The notes under the pieces: generated by a model
Told to the model about the DNA's origin: nothing
What the model saw: only the letters and a program-made list of their open reading frames with translations
The model's database searches: none
Part shown: piece by piece, positions 17,966-29,162 of the stretch
Position numbering within the stretch: position 1 is the stretch's first letter
Layout of the letters: every line of letters starts with the position of its first letter
NCBI RefSeq assembly: GCF_004514475.2
Contig: NZ_MYFO02000011.1
Location: forward strand, 115,795 to 179,794
Origin: Paenibacillus athensensis
Lineage (GTDB): Bacteria > Bacillota > Bacilli > Paenibacillales > NBRC-103111
Direction of reading: 5' to 3'
Length of the DNA: 64,000 bases
Made by a program: the position numbers and the translations under genes

Positions 17966-19594
17966 CTAACCCCCTATCTTCCCGGCGACGCTTTGAATCA
18001 GCTGATCAAAGCCGCCTATGGTTTGCTGCAACGGTTGGCTGAGCACGCTCGGGAATACGCCCAGCAGCAGAATAAACGCGACGAGCGCGATCATCGGCAC
18101 GGCTTCAACGAGCCGGGCATCGCGCAGCGGCTGCCCCTGCAAGCGCTCCGGCATCGGACCGAAGGTGATGCCCATCACCCCGCGCAGCACGTACACGGCG
18201 GTCAAGATGATGCCGAGCGTGCCGACCGCGGTGTAGATGCGGTGCGTTTCGAACAGGCCGAGGAAGGCCATGAATTCGCTGATGAAGCCCGATAGGCCCG
18301 GCAAGCCGAGCGAGGCCATGCCGGCAATCAGCAGAATGCCGCTCATGAACGGCAGCGAGGAGGCCAGACCGCCCAGCCTGCTGAGCTCGGTCGTTTCGGT
18401 TCGCTCGTAGAAGCTGCCGACGAGCAGGAACATCAGCGCGGAAATCAGACCGTGCGAGACAAGTTGGAACACGGCGCCTTCCATGCCGGTGACATTAAAG
18501 GCAGCGAGGCCCAGCAAGACGATGCCCATATGACTGATACTGGAGTAGGCCAGCACCAGTTTGAAATCTTTTTGCACAAAAGCGAGTATGGCTCCGTACA
18601 AAATGTTAATGACGCCCAGCAGAGCCAACACCCACGCCCATTCCTTGGCCTCCGCCGGGAAGAACAGGATGCCGAAGCGGATCAGGCCGTAAGCGCCCAT
18701 TTTCAGCAAAATGCCGGAGTGAATCATGACTACGGAAGGCGGCGCTTCCGTATGCACCTTGAGCATCCACGTATGGAACGGGAAGATCGGCAGCTTGATG
18801 CCGAACGCCACGAGCAGCATGATGAATACCGACCATTTCAGCGTGCTGGTCAGGTAGAACGGATTTTGCGGATTGGCTTGATTCGCGTAGGATTGCGGGT
18901 CCTGCAGGAGATTGTGCGCAATCGTCTGAATGTCGCCGCTGTAGTAGATCGTAAACTCCGTCTGCGACGGCACCTGATTAAAGCCCGCCGTGCTGACGAG
19001 AATCAGGAAAGCGATCAGCATGATCGCCGAACCGAGACCGTTGTAGATCAGGAAGCGGTTGGCCGCTTTTTCGCGATTCAGATAACCCCAGATGCCGATC
19101 AGGAAGAACATCGGAACGAGCGTCATCTCGAAGAATACGAAGAACAGGAACAGGTCCTGCGCCATGAATACACCGAAGATGCCGGTTTCGAGCAGCAGGA
19201 ACAGGATGTAGAAGGTTTTCCAGCGTTTTTTGATATACACGGAAGCGAGTGCGGCCATCGTGCAGATCAGCGCCGTCAGGAAAACGAGCGGCAGCGACAA
19301 GCCGTCTACGGCCAGCGAATACTTGAATTCAAAAAAGTAGGACGTTAGCTGTTGGACGCTTTCTTTGTTCAACGGCACTTTAATCCAGCTGAGCTGCTCC
19401 TTGAATTGCAGCGGGTCCGCCTGATACTGATAGCTGGCATACAGCCAGCCGGCAAGCAGCAGCGGAATCAGCGTGGTGACGATGGCGATGGTTTTGATCA
19501 AGCTGCCTTTGTCCTTGCGGACGAACAGCAGCGCCAGCACGCCCAGAAGCGGGGAGAAGGCGATCAAGCTTAGAATCGGCAAATTATCCAACAT
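17966..19594 (-). CDS. nuoM: NADH-quinone oxidoreductase-type subunit M (NuoM)
   Basis: Antiporter-like proton channel of complex I, 542 residues and about 14 spans. Key features are FFVFFEMTLVPMFFLIGIWG with the conserved Glu of TM5, the TM7-8 region FPFHTWMLKVHTEAPPSVVM, and SHGLISALMFLLVGSFYERT. The start overlaps the end of nuoL by 11 bp, so translation is probably coupled. Confidence 0.96.
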   Translation of the reverse strand: MLDNLPILSLIAFSPLLGVLALLFVRKDKGSLIKTIAIVTTLIPLLLAGWLYASYQYQADPLQFKEQLSWIKVPLNKESVQQLTSYFFEFKYSLAVDGLSLPLVFLTALICTMAALASVYIKKRWKTFYILFLLLETGIFGVFMAQDLFLFFVFFEMTLVPMFFLIGIWGYLNREKAANRFLIYNGLGSAIMLIAFLILVSTAGFNQVPSQTEFTIYYSGDIQTIAHNLLQDPQSYANQANPQNPFYLTSTLKWSVFIMLLVAFGIKLPIFPFHTWMLKVHTEAPPSVVMIHSGILLKMGAYGLIRFGILFFPAEAKEWAWVLALLGVINILYGAILAFVQKDFKLVLAYSSISHMGIVLLGLAAFNVTGMEGAVFQLVSHGLISALMFLLVGSFYERTETTELSRLGGLASSLPFMSGILLIAGMASLGLPGLSGFISEFMAFLGLFETHRIYTAVGTLGIILTAVYVLRGVMGITFGPMPERLQGQPLRDARLVEAVPMIALVAFILLLGVFPSVLSQPLQQTIGGFDQLIQSVAGKIGG

Positions 19595-21461
19595 GGATGA
19601 ACCTCCTTCCCGCGATGGCCAGAGCCAGAATCAGCAAGCCGAGCAGCGTGACCAATCCGTAGGATTGCAGCTGACCGTTTTGCAGACGGGAGCCGATGCG
19701 GCCCAAACCGACTACGGCATACGTGAAAAGACGAACCAGGCCGTCCACGACATAAATGTCGAACAGCTCCAGCAGCAGCCCCAGTCCCTTCAGCGGCTTG
19801 ACGAGGATACCGTTGTAAATCTCGTCGACCCAATATTTGCGGTTGAGCAGCGTGTAGAGCCACGGCGCTTTGCCAGAAATGAAATCGCGTGCGATCGATT
19901 GCTTAACGTACATCAGATAGCCCAGACCGATGCCCAATACGCCAACCAGCGTGGACAAGCCCATAACGGCCCAGTTCACGCTCTCTTCATGCTGCTCGCC
20001 GGTCAGCCAATGTCCGAACCAGGCGTTCATCGGCGTGTTCAGGAAGCCGGCACCGACAGCAAACACAGCAAGAATGATCAGCGGCACGGTCATGGAAGCC
20101 GGGGATTCGTGCGGCTCGTGTTTGGAACGTTTTTGACCGAGGAACGTAAGGAAGAACAGGCGCGACATGTAAAAAGCGGTGAAAAACGCCGCGATGACGC
20201 CGATCCAGAACAGGAACGGCTGCTTGTCGTACGCCTCGGCGAGAATCAGATCCTTGGACCAGAAGCCGGAGAACGGCGGAATGCCGGACAGGGCCAGCGC
20301 GCCGATGGCAAAGGTCCAGGTGGTGATTTTCATTTTACGGGCCAGACCGCCCATTTCGTTGATATCTTGTGTATGTACGGCATGGATCACGCTACCGGCG
20401 CCCAGGAAGAGCAGCGCTTTGAAGAACGCATGCGTGAACAGATGGAACATGCCCGACGCATACGATACGCCGAGGCCCAGCGCCATCATCATGTAGCCGA
20501 GCTGACTGACGGTCGAATACGCGAGAATCCGTTTGATGTCGTTCTGCGCCACGCCGATGGTGGCGGCGAAGATGGCGGTAAAGCCCCCGACGTAAGCAAC
20601 GACGAGCAACGCGTCCGACGAAGCTTGGAAAATATCAAAGGTGCGCGCGACGAGGTACACGCCGGCCGCCACCATTGTCGCCGCGTGAATCAGGGCGCTG
20701 ATTGGCGTCGGGCCTTCCATTGCGTCAGGCAGCCACGTATGCAGCGGGAACTGGCCGGATTTGCCCATCGCGCCGATGAAGATCAGGATCGCGATCCAGG
20801 TCACGATAGTCGGATCGATTTGGCCCGAGGTAAACGCGTTGTGAATCGAGCTGAAATCCAGTGAATGGCCGGGCATGTACCAGAACAGCAGCAGAATGCC
20901 GAGGAACAGGCCGACGTCGCCGATCCGGGTGACGATGAACGCTTTTTTCGCTGCCGCTCTCGCCTCGGGTTTGAAGTACCAAAAGCCGACGAGCAGGAAC
21001 GAGCAGACGCCGACGAGCTCCCAGAAGATGTACAGCTCCAGCATGTTTTCCGAAATGACCAGACCGAGCATGGAGAACGAGAACAACGCGATGTAGCTGA
21101 AAAATACGTGAATGCGCTCATCGTCCTTCATGTAGCCTTTGGAGTAAATATTGACGAGCAAGCTGACCAGCGTGACGATGACCAGCATGAGCGCGTTAAG
21201 GTTGTTAACCTCGAAGCCCATGTTGAGCGTCCAATCGCCGATTTTCAGCCAGTCGAGCTTATCCCAGGTGTAATCCTCTACACCGCCCCCGAGCCGTTCT
21301 ACAAAAATCAGCAGCGCCACGACAAACGAAGCCAGCATAGCGACGATACTGATGTAGATGCCCAGGTCCTTTAATTGACGTCCCATTGCCGTAAGCGCCA
21401 GAAAAGCGAGCAGCGGAAACAGCGGAATGAGCCATGCGTATTGCGAGTAATCCGATACCAT
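19584..21461 (-). CDS. nuoL: NADH-quinone oxidoreductase-type subunit L (NuoL)
   Basis: Largest proton-pumping subunit, 625 residues. Conserved elements include YIFWELVGVCSFLLVGFWY (TM5 Glu), KSGQFPLHTWLPDAMEGPTP and FTHAFFKALLFLGAGSVIHA. The C-terminal third contains the long lateral helix expected to run along NuoM and NuoN and ends with a last anchor span. It lies 14 bp after nuoK and overlaps nuoM. Confidence 0.96.
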   Translation of the reverse strand: MVSDYSQYAWLIPLFPLLAFLALTAMGRQLKDLGIYISIVAMLASFVVALLIFVERLGGGVEDYTWDKLDWLKIGDWTLNMGFEVNNLNALMLVIVTLVSLLVNIYSKGYMKDDERIHVFFSYIALFSFSMLGLVISENMLELYIFWELVGVCSFLLVGFWYFKPEARAAAKKAFIVTRIGDVGLFLGILLLFWYMPGHSLDFSSIHNAFTSGQIDPTIVTWIAILIFIGAMGKSGQFPLHTWLPDAMEGPTPISALIHAATMVAAGVYLVARTFDIFQASSDALLVVAYVGGFTAIFAATIGVAQNDIKRILAYSTVSQLGYMMMALGLGVSYASGMFHLFTHAFFKALLFLGAGSVIHAVHTQDINEMGGLARKMKITTWTFAIGALALSGIPPFSGFWSKDLILAEAYDKQPFLFWIGVIAAFFTAFYMSRLFFLTFLGQKRSKHEPHESPASMTVPLIILAVFAVGAGFLNTPMNAWFGHWLTGEQHEESVNWAVMGLSTLVGVLGIGLGYLMYVKQSIARDFISGKAPWLYTLLNRKYWVDEIYNGILVKPLKGLGLLLELFDIYVVDGLVRLFTYAVVGLGRIGSRLQNGQLQSYGLVTLLGLLILALAIAGRRFIHVG

Positions 21462-21475
21462 TGCTTCTCAACCTC

Positions 21476-21787
21476 CTAGCGCTTCATGGAATCCATATCA
21501 TTGACGTCGGTCGTGCCTTTGTTGCGGTACAGCGTGATGAGAATCGCAATGCCTACAGCCGCTTCGGCCGCAGCCACCGTAATATTGAAGAGCGAGAAAA
21601 TCTGTCCGGTCAGCGCCGGATGGTCGCCCAGCTTGGAGAAAGCAATCAGATTGAGGTTAACGGCATTGAGCATCAGCTCGATCGAGAGCAGCACGATAAC
21701 CCCGTTTTTCTTGGTCAATGCACCGTACAGGCCGATGCAAAACAAAATCGCCGCCAGTGTCAAATAAGGAGTGATAACTGTTCCCAC
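21476..21787 (-). CDS. nuoK: NADH-quinone oxidoreductase-type subunit K (NuoK)
   Basis: Small three-span membrane subunit (103 residues) with the two conserved buried glutamates in [13 protein letters not shown] and [16 protein letters not shown], needed for the proton path. It starts at GTG only 2 bp after the nuoJ stop, within the operon. Confidence 0.95.
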   Translation of the reverse strand: MGTVITPYLTLAAILFCIGLYGALTKKNGVIVLLSIELMLNAVNLNLIAFSKLGDHPALTGQIFSLFNITVAAAEAAVGIAILITLYRNKGTTDVNDMDSMKR

Positions 21788-21789
21788 CG

Positions 21790-22320
21790 CTACTCCTCCT
21801 CTCTCTTGGCGATCACAATTGCGCCGATAAACGCCACAGTCAACAGCACGGACATGATTTCAAAAGGAATGACGTGCTCGTTGTAGAGCAGCTTGCCGAT
21901 TTCCATCGTATTGTCCTTGCTCGTATCCAGCGTGCCGGTTGCCGTGAACGTGCTTTGTTGAATCGCGTAAAATAACACGCCGAACAGGCCAAGCGCGCCG
22001 ACAATCGCCAGCCCGTTATGCCAGGGGCGCTTGGGCTCCGCTTCCTCGCCTTGGCGATGCTTGGTCATCATAATGCCGAAAATCATCAGAATCGAGATGG
22101 CTCCGGCATAGATCAGCACCTGCACGAAAGCGACGAACTCGGCGTTCAGAATGACATACAGGCCGGCGAGGCTGATAAACGTCAGCGCTACGGACACGAC
22201 CATATGAATGACCTTCGTGAAGCTGATCATAAAGATCGCTCCGCCGATGGCGAGCAGGGCGAAGACGAAAAACGCCCAATTCGTGCCGCTGGACAAAAAA
22301 TTGCCGATTCCGCTGAACAT
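21790..22320 (-). CDS. nuoJ: NADH-quinone oxidoreductase-type subunit J (NuoJ)
   Basis: Five-span membrane subunit, 176 residues, with the characteristic [20 protein letters not shown] helix (TM3, site of the pi-bulge that changes conformation in other complex I enzymes) and a charged C-terminus. It follows nuoI by 1 bp and precedes nuoK by 2 bp, showing the tight packing of the operon. Confidence 0.95.
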   Translation of the reverse strand: MFSGIGNFLSSGTNWAFFVFALLAIGGAIFMISFTKVIHMVVSVALTFISLAGLYVILNAEFVAFVQVLIYAGAISILMIFGIMMTKHRQGEEAEPKRPWHNGLAIVGALGLFGVLFYAIQQSTFTATGTLDTSKDNTMEIGKLLYNEHVIPFEIMSVLLTVAFIGAIVIAKREEE

Positions 22321-22321
22321 G

Positions 22322-22765
22322 TTACTTGGCTCCCCCTTTCGGCATGGCGGAGTTGTTTTCCTTGCGGATATGCTGATTATTGTCGTTCAGCCATTGCAGG
22401 TTTTTGAACAAATCGTCCCGGCTGTAAGCGCTGAGCTCAAAATTGTTCGTCATGACAATCGCTTCCGTCGGACAAACCTCCGTGCACAAATCGCACAAGA
22501 TGCAAATCTCGAAGTTGATGTCGTAGGTGTCGATGACCTTGCCTTTTTTCTCCGGGTCCGGATTGGCCTTGCCGGTCAGCGTGATGCATTCGGTCGGGCA
22601 GATCCGCGCGCACTGGTTGCAGACGATGCATTTCTCCGGGTCAAAATGTTGAATGCCACGAAAGCGATCCGGCATCTCGATCGGCACGTCTGGGTAGGCA
22701 TAGGTCACTTTTTTCTGAGTCATGCTTTTGAGGGTTACCCCCAAGCCTTTGATTAAGCCCTTCAC
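22322..22765 (-). CDS. nuoI: NADH-quinone oxidoreductase-type subunit I (NuoI), 2x[4Fe-4S]
   Basis: Peripheral iron-sulfur subunit carrying clusters N6a and N6b: CIVCNQCARICPTEC and CILCDLCTEVCPTEA, eight cysteines, in 147 residues. It passes electrons to NuoB. Because the NADH-oxidising subunits NuoE, NuoF and NuoG are absent from the operon, NuoI may be the exposed entry point for a reduced protein donor such as ferredoxin (inference). Starts at GTG with GGGGTGA upstream. Confidence 0.95.
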   Translation of the reverse strand: MKGLIKGLGVTLKSMTQKKVTYAYPDVPIEMPDRFRGIQHFDPEKCIVCNQCARICPTECITLTGKANPDPEKKGKVIDTYDINFEICILCDLCTEVCPTEAIVMTNNFELSAYSRDDLFKNLQWLNDNNQHIRKENNSAMPKGGAK

Positions 22766-22786
22766 TTTACTTCACCCCATCGCGTG

Positions 22787-23794
22787 TTAGGATATGATGC
22801 TCATATAGATCGCCGTGACGAAAATATTCAGCAGCGCAAGCGGCAGCAGCACCTTCCAGCCAAAGCCCATCAGCTGGTCGACGCGTACCCGCGGCATGGT
22901 GGCCCGCAGCCAGAACAGGAAGAACACGATAAACGAAAACTTCAGCAAGAACCAGACGAGGCCCGGGATGAAATCCAGGAAGCCGAACGGCGCATGCCAG
23001 CCGCCCAAGAAGAGCAGTGTAATCAGAGAAGCTACGGCGAATACATAAACGTACTCGGCGAGCATGAAAAAAGCGAAGCGAAAGCCGCTGTACTCGACGT
23101 GATAACCGGCTACAAGCTCAGATTCCGCCTCCGGCAAGTCGAACGGGGTCCGGTTCAGCTCGGAGACGCCGGCGATGACGAAGATGATGAAGCCGATAAT
23201 TTGCGGCAGGAAGTACCAATGCCAGAAGCCGCCGGCTTGCTGGTCAACGATCGTATGCAGGTTGAGGCTGCCGGTCAGCATGATGACGCCGATGACGGAT
23301 ACAACCAGCGGTACCTCGTAGCTGATCATCTGCGCCGCGGAACGCATGCCGCCGAGCAAGGCATATTTGTTGTTCGACGCCCAGCCGCCGAGAATGATGC
23401 CGATGGTGGAAATACCGGACAGCGCCACGTAATAGAGCAGCCCTACATTCAGGTTGGCGTTGAACAGCTTATCCGAAAACGGGATGGTGGCAATGATCGC
23501 AAATGAAGGAATAAACGTGATGACGGGAGCCAAAATAAACAGCTCGCGCTCCGCTTTGCGCGGAATCGTATCCTCCTTGATCAGCAGCTTGGTCACGTCG
23601 GCGACGCTTTGCAAGAGGCCAAGCGGACCTACGCGGTTCGGACCGATCCGCAGCTGCATCCAGCCGATGACCTTACGCTCGAAATAAATCGCATAGGTAA
23701 CGAAGCCCAGAATGAGCAGCAGCATCACGACGCCCCAGAACAGGAAAATGAAGAAATTCGTCCAGGTCAGGCTCTCTTCGAGTAAATGCATCAT
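22787..23794 (-). CDS. nuoH: NADH-quinone oxidoreductase-type subunit H (NuoH)
   Basis: Membrane subunit that forms the quinone entry site with NuoB and NuoD, 335 residues and about 8 spans. Conserved segments are RIGPNRVGPLGLLQSVADV, the acidic loop ELNRTPFDLPEAESELV that links quinone reduction to pumping, and RATMPRVRVDQLM. Two ATGs (23794, 23791) lie immediately after the nuoD stop, with a GGGGAGG site inside nuoD. Confidence 0.96.
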   Translation of the reverse strand: MMHLLEESLTWTNFFIFLFWGVVMLLLILGFVTYAIYFERKVIGWMQLRIGPNRVGPLGLLQSVADVTKLLIKEDTIPRKAERELFILAPVITFIPSFAIIATIPFSDKLFNANLNVGLLYYVALSGISTIGIILGGWASNNKYALLGGMRSAAQMISYEVPLVVSVIGVIMLTGSLNLHTIVDQQAGGFWHWYFLPQIIGFIIFVIAGVSELNRTPFDLPEAESELVAGYHVEYSGFRFAFFMLAEYVYVFAVASLITLLFLGGWHAPFGFLDFIPGLVWFLLKFSFIVFFLFWLRATMPRVRVDQLMGFGWKVLLPLALLNIFVTAIYMSIIS

Positions 23795-24892
23795 TTAAGC
23801 ATCAACCTCCCCGACAACAATATCGATACCGCCCAGGATGGTGATGAGGTTGGTCATCGTTTCCCCGACAAGCAGCTTGGGCAAAATTTGCAGATTAACA
23901 AAGGAAGGTCGACGGAATTTCAACCGATACGGCTCCTGCTTGCCGCGGGAGATGATATGGCAGCCAATTTCGCCGCGCGGCGATTCGATCGCTGCATAAA
24001 CCTCGCCTTCCGGCGGCCGAATGACGCGCGGTACTTTGCCCATAATGTCGCCGGCCGGGAATTGCTCCACCGCCTGCTCCAGAATGCGCAGCGATTGAGT
24101 GATTTCCTCCAGACGCAGCAAATAGCGGTCATAGCAGTCGCCACCCTCGCGGGTCGGTACGTCAAAGTCGAAACGATTGTAGATGCTGTACGGCTCGTTT
24201 TTGCGCAAATCCCATTTCACGCCTGTACAGCGCAGGTTAGCGCCGCTCAGACCGTATGACATCGCTGTAGCTGCATCGTATTTGCCAACGCCCTTGATCC
24301 GGGCTAGGAAAATTTCATTACCGCTGACAAGATCGTCATACTCCTTGAGCTTGCCTCTCATATAAGGTACGAATTCCCGCACCTTGTCGATCCAGCCCTC
24401 CGGCGCGTCCCATTTCACGCCGCCTACGCGCATGTAGTTGTAGGTCAGCCGGGCTCCGCAAAGCTCATTAAACAGGTTGATAATGATTTCACGGTCGCGG
24501 AACGCATACAGGAATGGGCTCATAGCCCCGATATCGAGCAAATAAGTGCCCCACCAGACCATGTGGCTGGCGATGCGTTGCAATTCCATCACGATCAGGC
24601 GCAGAAACTCGGCGCGCTCGGGGATTTCCAGCTGCATCAGCTTCTCGACGGCGTTCACCAGCACGTAATTGTTCGTCATCGCCGATACATAATCAAGTCG
24701 ATCGGTATAGGGGATGATTTGCGTGTAGCTGAGGTCTTCCGCCAGCTTTTCTGTCCCCCGATGCAGGTAGCCCATCACCGGGATCGCTTCTCTAATGACT
24801 TCGCCGTCCAGCTTGACGATGACACGGAACACGCCGTGCGTACTCGGATGCTGGGGCCCAACGTTCAACAGCAATTCTTCGGTCCGTAACAA
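23795..24892 (-). CDS. nuoD: NADH-quinone oxidoreductase-type subunit D (NuoD)
   Basis: 49-kDa subunit, related to NiFe-hydrogenase large chains, lining the quinone pocket. The 365 residues begin with GPQHPSTHGVFRV, containing the His that contacts the quinone head group, and include PYTDRLDYVS with the conserved Tyr. It uses a TTG start with GGAGGTG upstream, located inside the end of nuoC. NuoC and NuoD are separate proteins here, not fused. Confidence 0.96.
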   Translation of the reverse strand: MLRTEELLLNVGPQHPSTHGVFRVIVKLDGEVIREAIPVMGYLHRGTEKLAEDLSYTQIIPYTDRLDYVSAMTNNYVLVNAVEKLMQLEIPERAEFLRLIVMELQRIASHMVWWGTYLLDIGAMSPFLYAFRDREIIINLFNELCGARLTYNYMRVGGVKWDAPEGWIDKVREFVPYMRGKLKEYDDLVSGNEIFLARIKGVGKYDAATAMSYGLSGANLRCTGVKWDLRKNEPYSIYNRFDFDVPTREGGDCYDRYLLRLEEITQSLRILEQAVEQFPAGDIMGKVPRVIRPPEGEVYAAIESPRGEIGCHIISRGKQEPYRLKFRRPSFVNLQILPKLLVGETMTNLITILGGIDIVVGEVDA

Positions 24893-24896
24893 CTAG

Positions 24897-26147
24897 CTAC
24901 ACCTCCGGGTCAAGCGGTTCGTAGTCTTTGCGCAGCGGATGACCAACCCAATCGTCAGGCATCATAATTCTTCGTAAATCCGGATGGCCCGGAAAATCAA
25001 TGCCAAGCAGGTCATACACCTCGCGCTCATTCCAGTTGGCCGTGTCCCAGATCGGCGTCACCGATGGGATGGACGGCTGCTCGCGGTCGGTCTTGACCTT
25101 CACGCAGTAATTGCGGTTGTGCGTCATGGACAGCAAGTGGTAAGCAACCTCCAGATGCGTCTCTTGGTCGACGCCGGACAGGTTGCGCAAATATGTACAT
25201 TGCAGCTCCTCGTGATCCCGCAGCAATTCCGCGGTCTGGAGCCAATAGTCGGAATGCACGACGATATACGGCAAATGCCCGTCGCGCTCGTTGATATAGG
25301 CTTCCGTGATGGCCGCTTCGCCGGCGCTCTCTTTGACGAGCGCCACCAGCCGGTCCAGCAGCGGCTGGTTCGGCGACGGCTCCTTCGGCGCTGCGTCCTC
25401 GTCGGCCGCCTTCGCGCCTGCGCGGGCTGCCGCTCTCGCTGCGCGGGCCTCGGCGCGCGCCTTCGCCGCCTCGTCCGCGTCGCCGCTCGCTGCCGGCGTT
25501 GCCGCCTCCGGCGCGCTCTCGCCGCCGCCTTGCGCCGCCGCGCGGGCTGCCGCTCTCGCTGCGCGGGCCTCGGCGCGCGCTTTCGCCGCCTCGTCCGCGT
25601 CGCCGCTCGCTGCCGGCGTTGCCGCCTCCGGCGCGCTCTCGCCGCCGCCTTGCGCCGCCGCGCGGGCCGCCGCTCTCGCTGCGCGGGCCTCGGCGCGCGC
25701 CTTCGCCGCCTCGTCCGCGTCGCCGCTCGCTGCCGGCGTTGCCGCCTCCGGCGCGCTCTCGCCGCCGCCTTGCGCCGCCGCGCGGGCCGCCGCTCTCGCT
25801 GCGCGGGCCTCGGCGCGCGCTTTCGCCGCCTCGTCCGCGTCGCCGCTCGATGCCGGCGCTGCCGCTTCCGGCGCGCTCTCGCCGCCTTGCGCCGCTGCGC
25901 CATCGGCGATCTCCGCCGCCGGGGCGTCGCTCGGCTCGCTCGTCGTCTGCGCGTCCGGGCTCGCCGCTTGATTCGCTGCGGCCTGATCGACCGCCGCCTG
26001 CGTCTTCTCGCTCAGCGGCGTCTCGCTCACCTGCGCCTCCGGCGTCACATGGCCAACCTCCGCTGCCGCTTCCTCCAGCGGCTTCGTCGCCCCTACGTCC
26101 GCCTTCACGTCATCCGGCTGGCCGTCCTTCTTTTGCTCGTCGCTCAT
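24897..26147 (-). CDS. nuoC: NADH-quinone oxidoreductase-type subunit C (NuoC) with long repetitive N-terminal extension
   Basis: The 30-kDa complex I subunit that docks on NuoD. The true NuoC domain is only the last 150 or so residues (about 265-416), with [21 protein letters not shown] and the signature [18 protein letters not shown]. Ahead of it lies a 260-residue extension that is mostly Ala, Arg, Glu and Asp. It contains four nearly identical 40-residue blocks (residues about 84-242) built on [18 protein letters not shown] and a Gly/Ser/Pro/Glu-rich spacer. The extension should form charged helices or a flexible arm in the cytoplasm; its role is unknown. The gene overlaps nuoB by 4 bp (ATGA). 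Confidence 0.93.
   Translation of the reverse strand: MSDEQKKDGQPDDVKADVGATKPLEEAAAEVGHVTPEAQVSETPLSEKTQAAVDQAAANQAASPDAQTTSEPSDAPAAEIADGAAAQGGESAPEAAAPASSGDADEAAKARAEARAARAAARAAAQGGGESAPEAATPAASGDADEAAKARAEARAARAAARAAAQGGGESAPEAATPAASGDADEAAKARAEARAARAAARAAAQGGGESAPEAATPAASGDADEAAKARAEARAARAAARAGAKAADEDAAPKEPSPNQPLLDRLVALVKESAGEAAITEAYINERDGHLPYIVVHSDYWLQTAELLRDHEELQCTYLRNLSGVDQETHLEVAYHLLSMTHNRNYCVKVKTDREQPSIPSVTPIWDTANWNEREVYDLLGIDFPGHPDLRRIMMPDDWVGHPLRKDYEPLDPEV
25421..25897 (-). repeat. Four tandem 120-bp in-frame repeats inside nuoC
   Basis: Units begin at 25421, 25541, 25661 and 25781. Units 1 and 2 differ at one base and units 2 and 3 at two; the fourth has a few changes and a 3-bp deletion near its end. 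Length is a multiple of three, so gain or loss of units keeps the frame. Such near-identity at DNA level implies recent slippage or unequal exchange. Confidence 0.95.
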
Positions 26148-26662
26148 ACGTTCGTCACCCGCTTCCCGGTCTTCGCCTCATAGCGAATCTTCTCCTGAAG
26201 CTTGTTGATGCCGTAGATTAGCGCCGCCGGATTCGGCGGGCAGCCGGGAATATAGACGTCCACAGGCACAACCTGATCGACGCCCTTCACAACGGAATAC
26301 GATTTGACGTACGGGCCACCGGCCGTAGCGCACGAGCCCATTGCAATTACCCATTTGGGCTCCGGCATTTGCTCGTACAGACGGCGCAGCAAAGGAGCCA
26401 TCTTTTTCGTAACGGTTCCGGCTACAATCATGACATCCGATTGCCGCGGCGACGTCCGGAAGATGACTCCAAAACGGTCAAGATCATAGTGAGAACCGCC
26501 CGTGCCCATCATCTCGATGGCACAGCAGGCCAAACCAAAGGTCAACGGCCAAAGCGAATTGCTTCGCGCCCAGGCTTTGATCTGCTCCAGCGTTGTCATA
26601 AACACATTGCGGTTCAGCTCTTCTCGTTCTTCGGGTGAAATTGAATTTAGATTGAAGTCCAT
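26144..26662 (-). CDS. nuoB: NADH-quinone oxidoreductase-type subunit B (NuoB), cluster N2
   Basis: Carries the terminal [4Fe-4S] cluster N2, which reduces quinone. Cysteine ligands are in [19 protein letters not shown] and IPGCPPNP. The open frame extends to 26773, but the ATG at 26662 with GAAGGTG upstream gives [12 protein letters not shown] and 172 residues, the usual length; the extra frame is inside nuoA. It overlaps nuoA by 16 bp and nuoC by 4 bp. Confidence 0.95.
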   Translation of the reverse strand: MDFNLNSISPEEREELNRNVFMTTLEQIKAWARSNSLWPLTFGLACCAIEMMGTGGSHYDLDRFGVIFRTSPRQSDVMIVAGTVTKKMAPLLRRLYEQMPEPKWVIAMGSCATAGGPYVKSYSVVKGVDQVVPVDVYIPGCPPNPAALIYGINKLQEKIRYEAKTGKRVTNV

Positions 26663-27015
26663 TGCAGCACCTTCTTTTTCCAAGCGTATAGTAATCCTAT
26701 GGCAAGCAAGGCTACAAAAATACACATTTCCACAAGCGCAAACAGGCCCAGCTGTTTGTACGCAACCGCCCACGGGTACAAAAAGACGGTCTCTACATCG
26801 AAAATGACAAACATCAGCGCAAAGAGGTAATACCGGATGTTGAAACGAATTTGTCCTTCCCCGACGGGTTCATTGCCGCTCTCGTACGTCGTGTATTTCT
26901 CTTCGACCGGCTTGCTGGGACGCAGAAACTTACCGATCGTAAGCGCCGCAATGGGCAGAAAAATGCCCAACCCCAGGAAAATCGCAACGATAACATAATT
27001 GTTCGTGTACATCAT
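26647..27015 (-). CDS. nuoA: NADH-quinone oxidoreductase-type subunit A (NuoA)
   Basis: First gene of the nuo operon; 122 residues and three spans, with the conserved loop [20 protein letters not shown] and [21 protein letters not shown] site precedes two tandem ATGs. The operon order A-B-C-D-H-I-J-K-L-M-N has no E, F or G. About 195 bp separate nuoA from the atp terminator and must contain the nuo promoter; I could not pick out a convincing one. Confidence 0.95.
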   Translation of the reverse strand: MMYTNNYVIVAIFLGLGIFLPIAALTIGKFLRPSKPVEEKYTTYESGNEPVGEGQIRFNIRYYLFALMFVIFDVETVFLYPWAVAYKQLGLFALVEMCIFVALLAIGLLYAWKKKVLQWTSI

Positions 27016-27210
27016 CTGAATGTAACCGCCTCCATGCTCTCCTAGTTTTCATTTGCGATTCTTCAAATTTGGTAATAATCACCTATACAATTATAGCAAA
27101 AAGGGGTTTTGGCGTCGATGACTAATTCTGGCCCCCTCCAGTCGCCTGTATCACGCATGTTCCTGACGTGTACTTTTTCCATATTTCCCGGCATTTATGC
27201 GCCTTTAAGC

Positions 27211-27249
27211 AAAAAGAACCGGCCAAAGGCATCCCCTTGGGCGGTTCTT
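27211..27249 (-). terminator. Rho-independent terminator of the atp operon
   Basis: Minus-strand stem of about 14 bp (GAACCGCCCAAGGG / CCTTTGGCCGGTTC, with one mismatch) and a four-base loop, followed by TTTTT. It begins 12 bp after the atpC stop codon. Confidence 0.9.
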
Positions 27250-27260
27250 CTCCACTGCTG

Positions 27261-27665
27261 CTATTTTCTACCGTATACTTCAATCCGGCTGAGCGCTCTT
27301 TGCAGGGCGTGTTCAGCGCGAAGTTGATCCAGATCCAGACCGCTCGCGGACAAACGCTTTTCAGCGCGTTCCTTCGCAGACCGGGCCCGCTCAATATCGA
27401 TATCTCCGGGTAATTCGGCACTTTCCGCCAAAATAACCACTTTGTCCTTGCGCACTTCCATGAATCCGCCGTTGACAGCCACAACTTCCGTTTGGCCGTT
27501 CTCCAGCTTGATCGTCAGAGGCGCAATCCGCAAAGGCGTTACGAGCGGGATGTGATTGGGGAGAATACCCAGTTCCCCTTCAGTACCCTTAGCGATAATC
27601 ATACGAACGTTCTGGGCGTACACTTTGCGTTCCGGAGTTACAATTTCCAAAAGGAAAGTGCTCAC
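27261..27665 (-). CDS. atpC: F1Fo ATP synthase subunit epsilon
   Basis: Rotor subunit that couples gamma to the c ring and can inhibit ATP hydrolysis. 134 residues: N-terminal beta domain (LEIVTPERKVY, GELGILPNHIPLVTPL) and a C-terminal helical hairpin (ERARSAKERAEKRL, ALQRALSRIEVYGRK). GTG start with GGGGGA upstream. Last gene of the atp operon. Confidence 0.96.
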   Translation of the reverse strand: MSTFLLEIVTPERKVYAQNVRMIIAKGTEGELGILPNHIPLVTPLRIAPLTIKLENGQTEVVAVNGGFMEVRKDKVVILAESAELPGDIDIERARSAKERAEKRLSASGLDLDQLRAEHALQRALSRIEVYGRK

Positions 27666-27716
27666 GTTCCATTCCCCCTATGCGTTCGCTCAGACAAGCT
27701 TGGCTTGCCGATCGTC

Positions 27717-29162
<1,446 letters not shown>

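Noticed and set aside
20865..21374. 169-residue plus-strand frame inside nuoL
   Set aside because: Antisense shadow of a conserved membrane gene; charged, non-repetitive but no motif or start signal.
25421..25897. Regular 120-bp repeats considered as a CRISPR array
   Set aside because: No unique spacers; the whole unit repeats and is coding in frame with NuoC.
24984..26183. Long plus-strand frames opposite nuoC (up to 399 residues)
   Set aside because: Arg/Leu-rich translation of the GC-rich repeats; no start site or family pattern; nuoC on the other strand is certain.
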